Origin: Hyphomicrobium sp.
GTDB lineage: Bacteria > Pseudomonadota > Alphaproteobacteria > Rhizobiales > Hyphomicrobiaceae
Direction: 5' to 3'
Length of the DNA: 64,000 nucleotides
Assembly (NCBI RefSeq): GCF_019753045.1
Contig: NZ_JAIELN010000012.1
Span: 186,001-250,000 of the forward strand
Positions 54,119 through 62,647 of this stretch are shown in pieces (the first letter of the stretch is position 1; the number at the start of each line of letters is the position of its first letter). Under the pieces are notes generated by a model. That model was given only the letters and a program-made list of their open reading frames with translations. It was not told the origin of the DNA and searched no databases. The position numbers were made by a program, and so were the translations under genes.

Positions 54119-54600
54119 CCGACGAACGACCGAAAGTTCTGATCTATAGCGATGGTGCCTGCTCGGGAAATCCCGGGCCCGGCGGCTGGGGCGCGATACT
54201 GATTTCCGGCGAGCACCGCAAGGAAATCAACGGCGGCGAGAAACTGACGACGAACAACCGCATGGAGCTCAAGGCGGCAATCTCCGCTCTCGAAGCGCTG
54301 AAGAAGAGGAGCGAGGTCGATCTCTTCACGGACAGCGTCTATGTCCGGAACGGCATCATGTCATGGATTCACGGCTGGAAGAAAAACGGCTGGCGGACCG
54401 CCGACAAGAAGCCGGTTAAAAACGCCGAACTCTGGCAAGAGCTCGACGCGCTCCGCAGCAAGCATCACGTGACGTGGCACTGGCTGAAGGGCCATGCCGG
54501 TCACCCGGAGAACGAGCGCGCCGATGAGCTAGCGCGCATCGCCATGGCGCCGTTCAAGTCCGGCGGCCGCGCTAGTCTGCCTGCCGGCAACTCAAAGTGA
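54115..54600 (+). CDS. rnhA: Ribonuclease HI
   Basis: A 161-residue enzyme degrading RNA in RNA-DNA hybrids. Acidic catalytic residues: Asp in [16 protein letters not shown] (about residue 11), Glu in [10 protein letters not shown] (about 49), Asp in LFTDSVYV (about 71), Asp in ENERADELA (about 136). Start overlaps thrB by 4 bases. It converges on the peroxiredoxin gene with a 9-base overlap. A second RNase H (rnhB) lies 15 kb away. Confidence 0.96.
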   Translation: MTDERPKVLIYSDGACSGNPGPGGWGAILISGEHRKEINGGEKLTTNNRMELKAAISALEALKKRSEVDLFTDSVYVRNGIMSWIHGWKKNGWRTADKKPVKNAELWQELDALRSKHHVTWHWLKGHAGHPENERADELARIAMAPFKSGGRASLPAGNSK

Positions 54601-55089
54601 GCGGTCGATCATCGAACAGAGCGTCGCCGCGCTCGACTTCTCGGCGATGGGCGTGCTGTCCTCGACGTTCAAGACTTTGACAACGCCGTTGTCGACCAGC
54701 ATCGCGTAGCGCTTCGACCTCAACCCGAGGCCGAAGTTCGATAGATCGATTTCCAATCCAACGGCCTTGGCGAAATCGCCGGAGCCGTCTGCCAGCATTT
54801 CGATCTTGCCGGTCGCGCCGGTGTCCTTCGCCCAGTTCGTCAGAACGAAAATGTCGTTCACGGCCGTACAGGCGATGGTGTCGATCCCCTTTGCCTTGAG
54901 TTCGTCGACGCGATCGACGAAGCCCGGCATATGGCTCTTGCTGCAGGTCGGCGTATAGGCGCCGGGGACGGCAAAGATCGCGACTTTCTTGCCGGAGAAG
55001 ACATCGCTGATCGACTTAGGCTCGGGTCCGTTAGCTCCCATCACTGTGAACTTGCCGTCCGGCAGATGATCTCCGACCTTGATCGCCAT
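54592..55089 (-). CDS. Prx5-like peroxiredoxin
   Basis: A 165-residue thiol peroxidase of the Prx5/hybrid type. Peroxidatic Cys in [16 protein letters not shown] (about residue 49), preceded by [11 protein letters not shown]; a second Cys occurs in TIACTAVND and a third in [10 protein letters not shown]. It reduces hydrogen or organic peroxides, probably with glutaredoxin or thioredoxin. The ATG at 55089 has GAGGGA upstream. It overlaps rnhA by 9 bases at the 3' ends. Confidence 0.93.
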   Translation of the reverse strand: MAIKVGDHLPDGKFTVMGANGPEPKSISDVFSGKKVAIFAVPGAYTPTCSKSHMPGFVDRVDELKAKGIDTIACTAVNDIFVLTNWAKDTGATGKIEMLADGSGDFAKAVGLEIDLSNFGLGLRSKRYAMLVDNGVVKVLNVEDSTPIAEKSSAATLCSMIDRSL

Positions 55090-55168
55090 ATCGTCCCTCT
55101 GGGTTTGCGCGCCCCATGTCGCTCCGTCGGCTCGTGGCAGGCGGTTTCTATGTAGCGACTGCAAACGG

Positions 55169-55996
55169 CTACTCAAGCGTAATCGTCGTCTCGGACTGAC
55201 CCTTGCCGTCGATCATCGTGACCGTCAGGGGCTTCCCTTTCAGATCCTTGATGTCGACGCCATCGGTCAGATCGACTTCGAATACGGCCTTGCCTGCATC
55301 GTCCTTTATCCGTTTCGGCAACGGCACATAAATGCCGCCTGGCCCTTCAACGAAAGCGTCGGCGGTTGGCGGAGCGGCCGTCTCGACGTCCAGAACGAGC
55401 TTCGGCTTGCCGGAGCTTTGATCGAGACGCCAAGCGGCGAGCGCCGGATCGATCCCAGGTCGCGGTTTCACGCCTGGAACCTCGGTGAGGACCTTCGACA
55501 GCTCGTCGGACGTTCCAACGTCGGGGGGAATGACAAGTTGCAGCTCGGCTTCTGCAGGAATGCAGATGTCTTTGCAGACCCCGTAAGAGACCTTGCCATG
55601 GAGCGTGACCGGTTTGCTCGCGTCTTTCGGCGTCACCAATACGGGAAAGAGGACGCCGCCGTTTTTGTATCCGACGACATCTCCCGCCTTGTCGTGCAGG
55701 CGATGCGGAGCCGGATAAAGCACGGTCGCCGAGGCAAGGTTGTCGGATCCCTGCCAGTCGAAATCGGGTGGTACGCCGCCCGCGTCACCCGGCGACTTCC
55801 AATATGTTTTCCAACCGTCCGGCATCGCCACATCGACGCCCGCGTAGAGTCCGGGCTCTTGCCCCCTCGTCGCGCGTCCGGCCACGAGCCGCGCCTTGTT
55901 GTTGAACCCTTCATGCCAATCGGAGGCGACGGGGCCTGGATCGCTCCACGCTGCGACGGTGCTGAGAACAAAAAACGCTATAGCCAATCTGATCAC
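55169..55996 (-). CDS. Periplasmic DsbD-N-domain-like protein
   Basis: About 275 residues. Signal segment IRLAIAFFVLSTVAAWSDP; then an immunoglobulin-like domain as in the N-terminal part of DsbD: WKTYWKSPGDAGGVPPDFDW, LYPAPHRLHDKAGDVVGYKNGGVLFPV, and SYGVCKDICIPAE with the reactive cysteine pair CKDIC. It lacks the membrane and C-terminal thioredoxin domains of DsbD, so a partner must supply electrons. The GTG at 55996 has AAAGG upstream; longer frames begin at 56059. It lies next to peroxiredoxin and divergent to yqgE, a trio found together in Hyphomicrobiales. Confidence 0.82.
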   Translation of the reverse strand: MIRLAIAFFVLSTVAAWSDPGPVASDWHEGFNNKARLVAGRATRGQEPGLYAGVDVAMPDGWKTYWKSPGDAGGVPPDFDWQGSDNLASATVLYPAPHRLHDKAGDVVGYKNGGVLFPVLVTPKDASKPVTLHGKVSYGVCKDICIPAEAELQLVIPPDVGTSDELSKVLTEVPGVKPRPGIDPALAAWRLDQSSGKPKLVLDVETAAPPTADAFVEGPGGIYVPLPKRIKDDAGKAVFEVDLTDGVDIKDLKGKPLTVTMIDGKGQSETTITLE

Positions 55997-56169
55997 AACA
56001 TTTCGCCTTTCGATGATTGGTTTCACGATCGCGCCTTCAGAGGCGTTCCCGGGCCGCATAAGTTTTCTCTCGAATTATACGCTGGGGCGAAGCTTGGCGT
56101 TAGAGAGGCGTCTTTATTGCATTCTTGGGCATCTTCACGTCGGCGTACTATGGGGTTAGTCTCACCCAT

Positions 56170-56787
56170 ATGAAAGCAAGCCGACAGACGGGCCAGACAG
56201 GCGGGCCAGACATAAAGCTCGAAGGGCAGCTCCTCATCGCCATGCCCGCGATGACTGACCGGAGATTCCAGCGCTCGGTCATCTACATGTGCGCCCATTC
56301 GCCGGAAGGGGCCATGGGCCTCATCATCAATCAGCGCGCTAACCACATCACCGCGCCGGATCTCCTGGAACGGCTGGGCATATCGTCCCGCAATCCCGAT
56401 GATGAGATCACGAGCGAGGTGCTGTCGCTTTCCATTCAAGTCGGAGGCCCCGTCGAGACGGGTCGCGGGTTCGTGCTGCATAGCTCCGACTATTTTTCCG
56501 AGGATTCGACGCTCGCGATCGAGCAGGGCGTTTGTTTGACGGCGACGATCGACATTTTAAAGGCCATCGCGCAAGGCCGCGGTCCCGCCCGGGCGCTGCT
56601 GGCGCTCGGTTACGCCGGCTGGTCGCCGGGGCAGCTCGAAATCGAGATGCAAGCCAACGGTTGGCTGCATTGCCCGGCCGATCCGGAACTGATCTTCGAC
56701 GAGGATCTCGAAAACAAATATTCCCGGGCGCTGGCAAAAATGGGAATCGATCTGTCGCACCTCGTCAGCGACGCCGGACACGCCTAG
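56170..56787 (+). CDS. YqgE/AlgH family protein
   Basis: A 205-residue DUF179 protein. [40 protein letters not shown] is the signature (about residues 17-56); [14 protein letters not shown] and [20 protein letters not shown] follow. In E. coli and Pseudomonas the family was once called a regulator, but its biochemical role is not established. It is divergent to the DsbD-N-like gene and ends 33 bases before the convergent GGDEF/EAL gene. Confidence 0.92.
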   Translation: MKASRQTGQTGGPDIKLEGQLLIAMPAMTDRRFQRSVIYMCAHSPEGAMGLIINQRANHITAPDLLERLGISSRNPDDEITSEVLSLSIQVGGPVETGRGFVLHSSDYFSEDSTLAIEQGVCLTATIDILKAIAQGRGPARALLALGYAGWSPGQLEIEMQANGWLHCPADPELIFDEDLENKYSRALAKMGIDLSHLVSDAGHA

Positions 56788-56820
56788 GGTCCCTGATTTC
56801 CCCTATCCCGTTGCCTTAAT

Positions 56821-59800
56821 TCAGGCTCCCGAGCTCACCTTGGGGGCTGCCTTCTGCTCGCTCGTCGTCGCGTCGGGCGTAGCCGGGCCGCCGCTTGTTC
56901 GTCCCGTCGGCAGAGGCGTACCGGCTAGTCTTGCCAGGCTGGCTGCGATCGAGGGCGGCAGCGTCGAGAAATCCGGCTGTGTCGACGGCTGAGACGGGAA
57001 GCCGGCGCCATTGGACGGCAGGGGCGGCGGGGCGCCCGGCGGCGGTACAATGGTCGGCGTATCGCTTCTCAGCGACGCCGGCACGATCGACGGAGCGGCC
57101 AAAGGCGAGGTTGGAAGCGGGGGCATAGCCGCCGGGGCCGGTGGCGGCGCGGCGCTGGCTCGGGCCAACGCGTCCGCCAGCGGAGAGACGATATTCGGCT
57201 GGGCCTTTTCGGGGGCCCGATCCTTCGGAGGCTGCATGATTGAAGGCAGCGGACTTCCGTTTTGCAGACTTGGTTGCAACCCCGGCTGCGAATTTGGCTT
57301 CTGCAGGCCTGCTGGCGGCGGCGCGAGATGTGGCGCCACGTTGTGAGGCGGTGGGACCGCGTCAGCTCCCTTCGCTGCAAGAGGCCGTGATTGTGCCGGA
57401 GGCTGTTGCTTCGGCTGAGCCGACTGCGGGAACGGCGCCGGCATCGAGATCGGTGGGGCGACAGGCGCGTCGTTTGTCCGCTGGCGGTTATCGGAACGCC
57501 CATTCGCTGCGCCGTTCAGTGCACCGTTGAGTGCGCCATTCAAAGGGGGTGCGATCGCGGCAGCGCCGTTCATGCGCGCCTTGGCGTTTACGGGTGCCGG
57601 GGCTGGTGTCGGTGCCGCTTTCTGACGTTGGCGCACGACGGACCCTGATGGCAGGGCTGCTTGCTTTGCGGCCGCAGCAATCCGGGCCGGGTCGACCGGC
57701 TTCTCTTCGGGCGATGGTGTTTTGGCCGGAGGGGCAAGCGCGCGTGCCGGCTTTTTCGCAATCTCCTTGCTTGGACTTTTCGGCTTCGGCCGGAAGAAGC
57801 CGCGCGGCTGCAGCTTACGCTCGGAACGCCGGACCATCTTCAAGAGCTGGGAAACGGCGCGATCGGGGATCGGCTCTCCGAAATGGTAGCCCTGCGCGTA
57901 TTCGCAGCCGATCGAGCGCAAGAAGCTGGCTTCGTCGGCGCGTTCGACGCCTTCGGCCGCAATCGTCTTCGTGAGTTCGTGAGCAAGCGCAACCATCGAG
58001 CGCACGATCGCCGCGCCGTCGCCCGTGCCGCTACCGCGGACAAGTTCGCCGTTGATCTTGATCGTGTCGAACGGGAAACGATGGAGATAAGCGAGCGAAG
58101 AAAAGCCCGTGCCGAAGTCGTCAAGCGTCAGCTCGACGCCCGAACCGCGCAACAGCTTCAGAACCTCTACTGCCTGCTCCGGATTATCCATGAGCAGGCT
58201 CTCGGCAATCTCCAGCCTCATTGTACCGACGGGCGCGATGTTGCGGCCGAGGATTTGTCGGATTTCCTGCACCGACTCGGGCCGGAAAAGCTGGCGTCCC
58301 GAAACATTCACGGTGACGAACAGCGGGCGCTCGGAACGCGGCAGCTCCAACACCCAGCGCGCCACGTCCTTTGCCGCTCGCAGCAGGAGATGAGAATTGA
58401 GCTTAATGAGAAGCTCGGTATCGTCAGTGTCGGAAATGACCGCGAGCGGGTTCACGAGACCGAGCTTCGGATGGTCCCAGCGCAACTGGGCTTCAAAGCC
58501 TGCGAGCTCTTTGGTCGGAAGATAGACGATCGGCTGATAGAGGACCTTGAGCTGGCCCTTTTCGATCGACCGCGCGAGATCGGCCTCGACCTCGGCATTG
58601 ATATTGCGGTCGCGGCGCATTCCAGGTTCGAAGGTCTCGATACGGTCGGTGCCGCCTTGCTTCGCGCGGTACATCGCAAGCTGGGCATCATTCAGCAGAT
58701 CGCCGTCTGCGCCCTGCGTTCCGTCCCAAAGTGCAATGCCAATCGAACCGGTCAGCACGACTTCCTGATTTGCGAGCGCTATCGGTGCGCGAAGCGAGCG
58801 GCGCACGCGTTCGGCAAGCGCCGGAAGGTTCCGCGCTTCGCGCTCGCCAGTGAACAACATAGCGAACTGATCGCCGCCGACGCGCGCGACGGTGTCCTGC
58901 GGTCCGCAATGACGTTGGAGACGGCTGGCAACTGTCAACAGCAGGCTATCGCCGCGGACGAGGCCGAGGGACGCGTTCGCACTCTTGAACTTGTCGATGT
59001 CGATGTAGATAACCGCGGGCTTCACGGTGTTGTCGGTCTTGGCGCGGATCATGACCGTCTTGAGACGATCGAGAAACAGCTCGCGGTTTGGAAGGCCCGT
59101 CAGGCTGCAATGGACGGCATCGTGCAGGAGTCTCTCATAGGCCCGCTTGGTATCGGACACGTCCCGCAGGAGGCCGACGCAGCGTAGCGTCCGGCCATCG
59201 GAGTTCGGCACGCTCGCCGCCTCGAGTTCAAACCAGCGCCAGCTGTTGTCCGCGTGGCGCAGGCGGAAATCGCTTTTGATCCTTATCCCGGAGCGTTCCT
59301 GAGCCGACATCAACGTGACGCGGAAGCGCTCCTTGTCGGTCGGGTGCACGTGCTTCAGGAACTCGTCGACCTTGGTCGATAGCTCGCCGGGCATTAACGA
59401 GAGCGCGACCTCGACTTCCGGTCCGACCTTGATCTCGTCGCGGCGAATGTTCCATTCCCAAACGGTCGATCCGGATGCTGCAAGCGCCAGCGATCTTCCT
59501 GTCAGTTCCGTCGGCGCGCCCGCGTAAGACATATCGGAGGAGCGGAACGCGAACTGCGTTACCGTGAAGCCCATCAGAATGACGACGAGGACGAGGCCGG
59601 CGACGAGGCTCGCGACTACGACGTCGCCCGACATGCGGCCGCTGAGCGTCATTCCCGTCGCAAAAATCCAGACGAGGAAGAGCAGCCATGTCGGCACGAG
59701 CGAGAGCGCGCGATCCTGTCCTTTCGCCGCCAGGAAAATGGTGAAGAGGCCGCCGACGCCGCCAATCGCAAGGAACGAAAGACGCGCAAACGTTGCAGCG

Positions 59801-60729
59801 AGACGAGGATCGATGACGGCGACGGCAATGAGCGTCAGCTGCGCCACCATCCAGACGCCGATCATCATCCGGACCAGGCCGTGCCATAACGCGAGGCGCA
59901 GAAATGTCGTGAGGAAGATGACGAAACTCGACGCCATCGCGGCTTCGCCCGCCGCTCGGTAGACGGCGTTATCCTCGGGCCGCAAGTTGAACAGCTTATG
60001 GAAGAAGCCGAAATCAACGCAGAGATAGGTGAGCACCGTCCAGGCGACGAGCGCCGCAGCGGGGAAGATCAGTTTATGGTTGGCTGCGAAAATCGCCGTC
60101 AGGAAGATCGCGAGCAGGCCGGTCAGGCCGAGCATCGCACCGTTGAATAGCTGACGGTCGCGGCTCTTGATTTCGTAATCGATCGGTTGCCAGAGATACA
60201 TGCGCGCGTAGCGCTCGCCGGCAAGCTCGGCGACGTAGGTGATCGTCTGACCCGGCTCGAGCGTGATGCGGAACACGTCGGCCTTATCGCTCTTGATGCG
60301 CTCGGGCACGAAGCCGACCGAGGGCGTGACGCTTTCGATGCGGCGTGCATCGAGATCGGGCCAGACCGTTCCCGAGCCGACGATCGTGTAGCGGTCGGCG
60401 GTCAGCAGCCGTTCGAGGGATTTGTCGGTTTTGTTGGTGAGCGCGAACACCATCCAGTTCGGGCTGGTGCCCGGCACGGAGGCTCGCACCGTCATGCGGC
60501 CTGTAACGCCGTCAGCGCCCGGGGCGGTTTCGACCTGGAGACTGTCGCCGCGGCCTTCGTAGGCTTCGCCGAGCGTCGTGATCTCGAGGCGATCCTGATC
60601 GCCTTGCACGGGAATAGGGGTCAGGGCTTCGGCTCGTCCCGCGAGCGCCATGAGGCACAACGCCAGAACGCCCAGCATGGACAGCCAGGATTTGCCGTAT
60701 CTCCCCCAGTCCATCCCCCCAGCTCCCAT
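56821..60729 (-). CDS. Membrane GGDEF/EAL protein with altered motifs and long Pro-rich tail
   Basis: A 1302-residue protein. Order (numbered from 60729): signal sequence (about 15-33), periplasmic domain (to about 190), seven hydrophobic helices like a 7TMR-DISM region (about 195-395), PAS domain (about 415-530), GGDEF domain (about 545-705), EAL domain (about 715-970), Pro/Ala/Ser-rich tail (976-1302). The cyclase motif reads GGDQF (618-622) not GGDEF, and the phosphodiesterase motif EAQLRW (746-751) not EALLRW; IKID is IKIN. Enzyme activity is therefore doubtful, and it may be a c-di-GMP sensor. The start (ATG at 60729) shares one base with the acetyltransferase stop (TGATG). Confidence 0.9.
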   Translation of the reverse strand: MGAGGMDWGRYGKSWLSMLGVLALCLMALAGRAEALTPIPVQGDQDRLEITTLGEAYEGRGDSLQVETAPGADGVTGRMTVRASVPGTSPNWMVFALTNKTDKSLERLLTADRYTIVGSGTVWPDLDARRIESVTPSVGFVPERIKSDKADVFRITLEPGQTITYVAELAGERYARMYLWQPIDYEIKSRDRQLFNGAMLGLTGLLAIFLTAIFAANHKLIFPAAALVAWTVLTYLCVDFGFFHKLFNLRPEDNAVYRAAGEAAMASSFVIFLTTFLRLALWHGLVRMMIGVWMVAQLTLIAVAVIDPRLAATFARLSFLAIGGVGGLFTIFLAAKGQDRALSLVPTWLLFLVWIFATGMTLSGRMSGDVVVASLVAGLVLVVILMGFTVTQFAFRSSDMSYAGAPTELTGRSLALAASGSTVWEWNIRRDEIKVGPEVEVALSLMPGELSTKVDEFLKHVHPTDKERFRVTLMSAQERSGIRIKSDFRLRHADNSWRWFELEAASVPNSDGRTLRCVGLLRDVSDTKRAYERLLHDAVHCSLTGLPNRELFLDRLKTVMIRAKTDNTVKPAVIYIDIDKFKSANASLGLVRGDSLLLTVASRLQRHCGPQDTVARVGGDQFAMLFTGEREARNLPALAERVRRSLRAPIALANQEVVLTGSIGIALWDGTQGADGDLLNDAQLAMYRAKQGGTDRIETFEPGMRRDRNINAEVEADLARSIEKGQLKVLYQPIVYLPTKELAGFEAQLRWDHPKLGLVNPLAVISDTDDTELLIKLNSHLLLRAAKDVARWVLELPRSERPLFVTVNVSGRQLFRPESVQEIRQILGRNIAPVGTMRLEIAESLLMDNPEQAVEVLKLLRGSGVELTLDDFGTGFSSLAYLHRFPFDTIKINGELVRGSGTGDGAAIVRSMVALAHELTKTIAAEGVERADEASFLRSIGCEYAQGYHFGEPIPDRAVSQLLKMVRRSERKLQPRGFFRPKPKSPSKEIAKKPARALAPPAKTPSPEEKPVDPARIAAAAKQAALPSGSVVRQRQKAAPTPAPAPVNAKARMNGAAAIAPPLNGALNGALNGAANGRSDNRQRTNDAPVAPPISMPAPFPQSAQPKQQPPAQSRPLAAKGADAVPPPHNVAPHLAPPPAGLQKPNSQPGLQPSLQNGSPLPSIMQPPKDRAPEKAQPNIVSPLADALARASAAPPPAPAAMPPLPTSPLAAPSIVPASLRSDTPTIVPPPGAPPPLPSNGAGFPSQPSTQPDFSTLPPSIAASLARLAGTPLPTGRTSGGPATPDATTSEQKAAPKVSSGA

Positions 60730-61337
60730 CAGCGCCCCCGCTCCGTTCCGCCGGGGACCGGCCCAACGGCAAGACGCGCGTACAGCAAGTGATCTTCCCA
60801 CCGGCCATTGATCTTGAGGTAGGCGCGCGCGAGCCCTTCCCGCTGGAAGCCGGCAAATTCGAGAACACGCATGGACGCATAATTCGTCAACATGATCGCC
60901 GCTTCGATGCGATGCAGCCGCAGAACATTGAAGGCCATCGGCAGGATCATGCTGACGGCTTCGCGCATGTGGCCACGGCCTGCGTAGTTCACGCCCATCC
61001 AGTAGCCGAGCGACGCCGTTTGCGCGGATCCGCGCCGGACATTCGAGAGCGTTACGCCGCCGATCAGGGCGCCCGTCGCATTTTCAAAAATGAAATAGGG
61101 ATACGAGATGTCGTTGTGCACGTCCTTCGCGTAGGCGCGCAGCCGACGGCGAAACATGGTGCGTGAAAGATCATCCTGCGCCCACGTCGGCTCCCAAGGC
61201 GTGAGGTGGGCTCGGCTGGCTTCCCGGAGGTCGGACCATTCGGCGTAATCCGACGCCACCGGTTGACGCAGCGTCAGCGCGGGGCCCTGTACGGTCTCGA
61301 AATCTTCATCAGGGCGGATGGAGCGAAGAAATGCCAC
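60729..61337 (-). CDS. RimJ/RimL-like GNAT acetyltransferase
   Basis: A 202-residue N-acetyltransferase. Start MAFLRSIRPDEDFETVQGPALTLR; the acetyl-CoA loop is in LGYWMGVNYAGRGHMREAVSMILPMAFNVLRLHRIEAAIM (about residues 118-157), then NYASMRVLEFAGFQREGLARAYLKINGRWEDHLLYA. The nearest named relatives acetylate ribosomal proteins S5/S12; substrate here is not proven. The GTG start at 61337 lies 6 bases after the M16 peptidase stop. Its end overlaps the GGDEF/EAL gene start by one base. Confidence 0.9.
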   Translation of the reverse strand: MAFLRSIRPDEDFETVQGPALTLRQPVASDYAEWSDLREASRAHLTPWEPTWAQDDLSRTMFRRRLRAYAKDVHNDISYPYFIFENATGALIGGVTLSNVRRGSAQTASLGYWMGVNYAGRGHMREAVSMILPMAFNVLRLHRIEAAIMLTNYASMRVLEFAGFQREGLARAYLKINGRWEDHLLYARLAVGPVPGGTERGR

Positions 61338-61343
61338 GCTGTC

Positions 61344-62645
61344 TCACCTCGTTCCGTCGGCAGCAGCCATCCGCGTTTCGCGTGGCGTGAACCTTCCAGC
61401 AATGCGCGAGGCTTGGCCGTTGGACTTTCGGCCTGAACCGATCACCGCGACGGACGGCGCTTCTTCTGTCAACGTTTGCGCGAACGTCTTGATGCGCTCG
61501 TGATCGACGGCATCGACCTCGCGGATCAGCTCGGGAACGGGAATGAGGCGGCCCTGCGAAAGCAACTGCCGCGCCATCTGCTCGGCGTTGACGGCTGAAC
61601 TCTCGAGAGCCATCAGCAAGCCCGCCTTGAGCTGCGCCTTGGAACGCTGAAGCTCGGCGTCCGTCGGGCCGGTCTCGGCGATCTCGGTCAGCTGTTGGAC
61701 GACGACATCGGCGAGTTCGCCGACCATCTCCGGTCCAGTCGCTGCGTGCACGGACAGCATTCCGGTATCCCTCAGTCCCCAAATCGACGAGTCGATCGAG
61801 TAGCAAAGGCCTCGATCCTCGCGAATCTCCTGAAACAACCGCGACGACATCCCACCGCCGAACAACCCTGAGAACACCTGCGCCGTATAGAACGCCGGGT
61901 CCAGATACGAGGGTGACGGCAACCCGATCAAAACATGGCTCTGCTCGAACGGTTTACTCGACGCCGCAAAGCCACCCCGGTATTGCGCGGCCGAGTCGAG
62001 CCCCCGTGTCCTCTGAGTGAGCCCGCCGAATAGGGCCTCAACGTGGCGGACGATGTCTTTGTGCTGGACGGCGCCGGCAGCAGAAACCACAATCGTGTCA
62101 GGGATATAGTGCTCATCCAGATAGGATCTGAGATCGGCCGCGGTAAATCGGCCGACGCTCGCCTTGGTGCCGAGTATGGGCCTCCCGATCGATTGGCCCG
62201 GAAATGCAACGCCCTGCATCAGGTCGAAGGCGATGTCGTCGGGGTTATCGTCGGACGCAGCAATTTCCTGCTGGATGACGACGCGTTCGCGGTCGAGGTC
62301 GTCAGTTGCGAATTTCGAATTCAGCAGAATATCGGCGATGAGCTCCAGCGCGACGGGCTCGTCGCCCTTCAGGACGCGCGCAAAATAGGCGGTCGTATCG
62401 AGGCCGGTCGATGCGTTCAGGTCGCCACCGACGCTTTCGATTTCATCGGCGATCTGGCGGGCGGAGCGGGTTTTCGTTCCCTTGAACGCCATGTGCTCGA
62501 GGAAATGCGCGAGCCCGTGCTGGTCTTCGCGCTCGTGGCGCGCGCCGACCGCGACCCAGACGCCCAGCGAGACCGTTTCGAGAGACGGCATCCGGTGCGT
62601 GACGATGCGAAGTCCGTTCGGCAGCGTGGTGAGTCCGGTCGCCAT
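61344..62645 (-). CDS. M16 family zinc peptidase
   Basis: A 433-residue processing-peptidase-like protein. The inverted zinc motif HFLEH is in HGLAHFLEHMAFKGT (about residues 47-51), with the third ligand Glu about 75 residues on, in ERVVIQQEIAASDD. The domain pair and RGLCYSIDSSIWGLRDTGMLSVHAAT block are typical of the mitochondrial processing-peptidase beta-like group. It starts 2 bases after thrC stops, so thrC - M16 - GNAT - GGDEF/EAL form one run. Confidence 0.95.
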   Translation of the reverse strand: MATGLTTLPNGLRIVTHRMPSLETVSLGVWVAVGARHEREDQHGLAHFLEHMAFKGTKTRSARQIADEIESVGGDLNASTGLDTTAYFARVLKGDEPVALELIADILLNSKFATDDLDRERVVIQQEIAASDDNPDDIAFDLMQGVAFPGQSIGRPILGTKASVGRFTAADLRSYLDEHYIPDTIVVSAAGAVQHKDIVRHVEALFGGLTQRTRGLDSAAQYRGGFAASSKPFEQSHVLIGLPSPSYLDPAFYTAQVFSGLFGGGMSSRLFQEIREDRGLCYSIDSSIWGLRDTGMLSVHAATGPEMVGELADVVVQQLTEIAETGPTDAELQRSKAQLKAGLLMALESSAVNAEQMARQLLSQGRLIPVPELIREVDAVDHERIKTFAQTLTEEAPSVAVIGSGRKSNGQASRIAGRFTPRETRMAAADGTR

Positions 62646-62647
62646 CG

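Noticed and set aside
57661..59187. 508-residue plus-strand frame opposite the GGDEF/EAL gene
   Set aside because: Mirror frame only; no start signal or domain.
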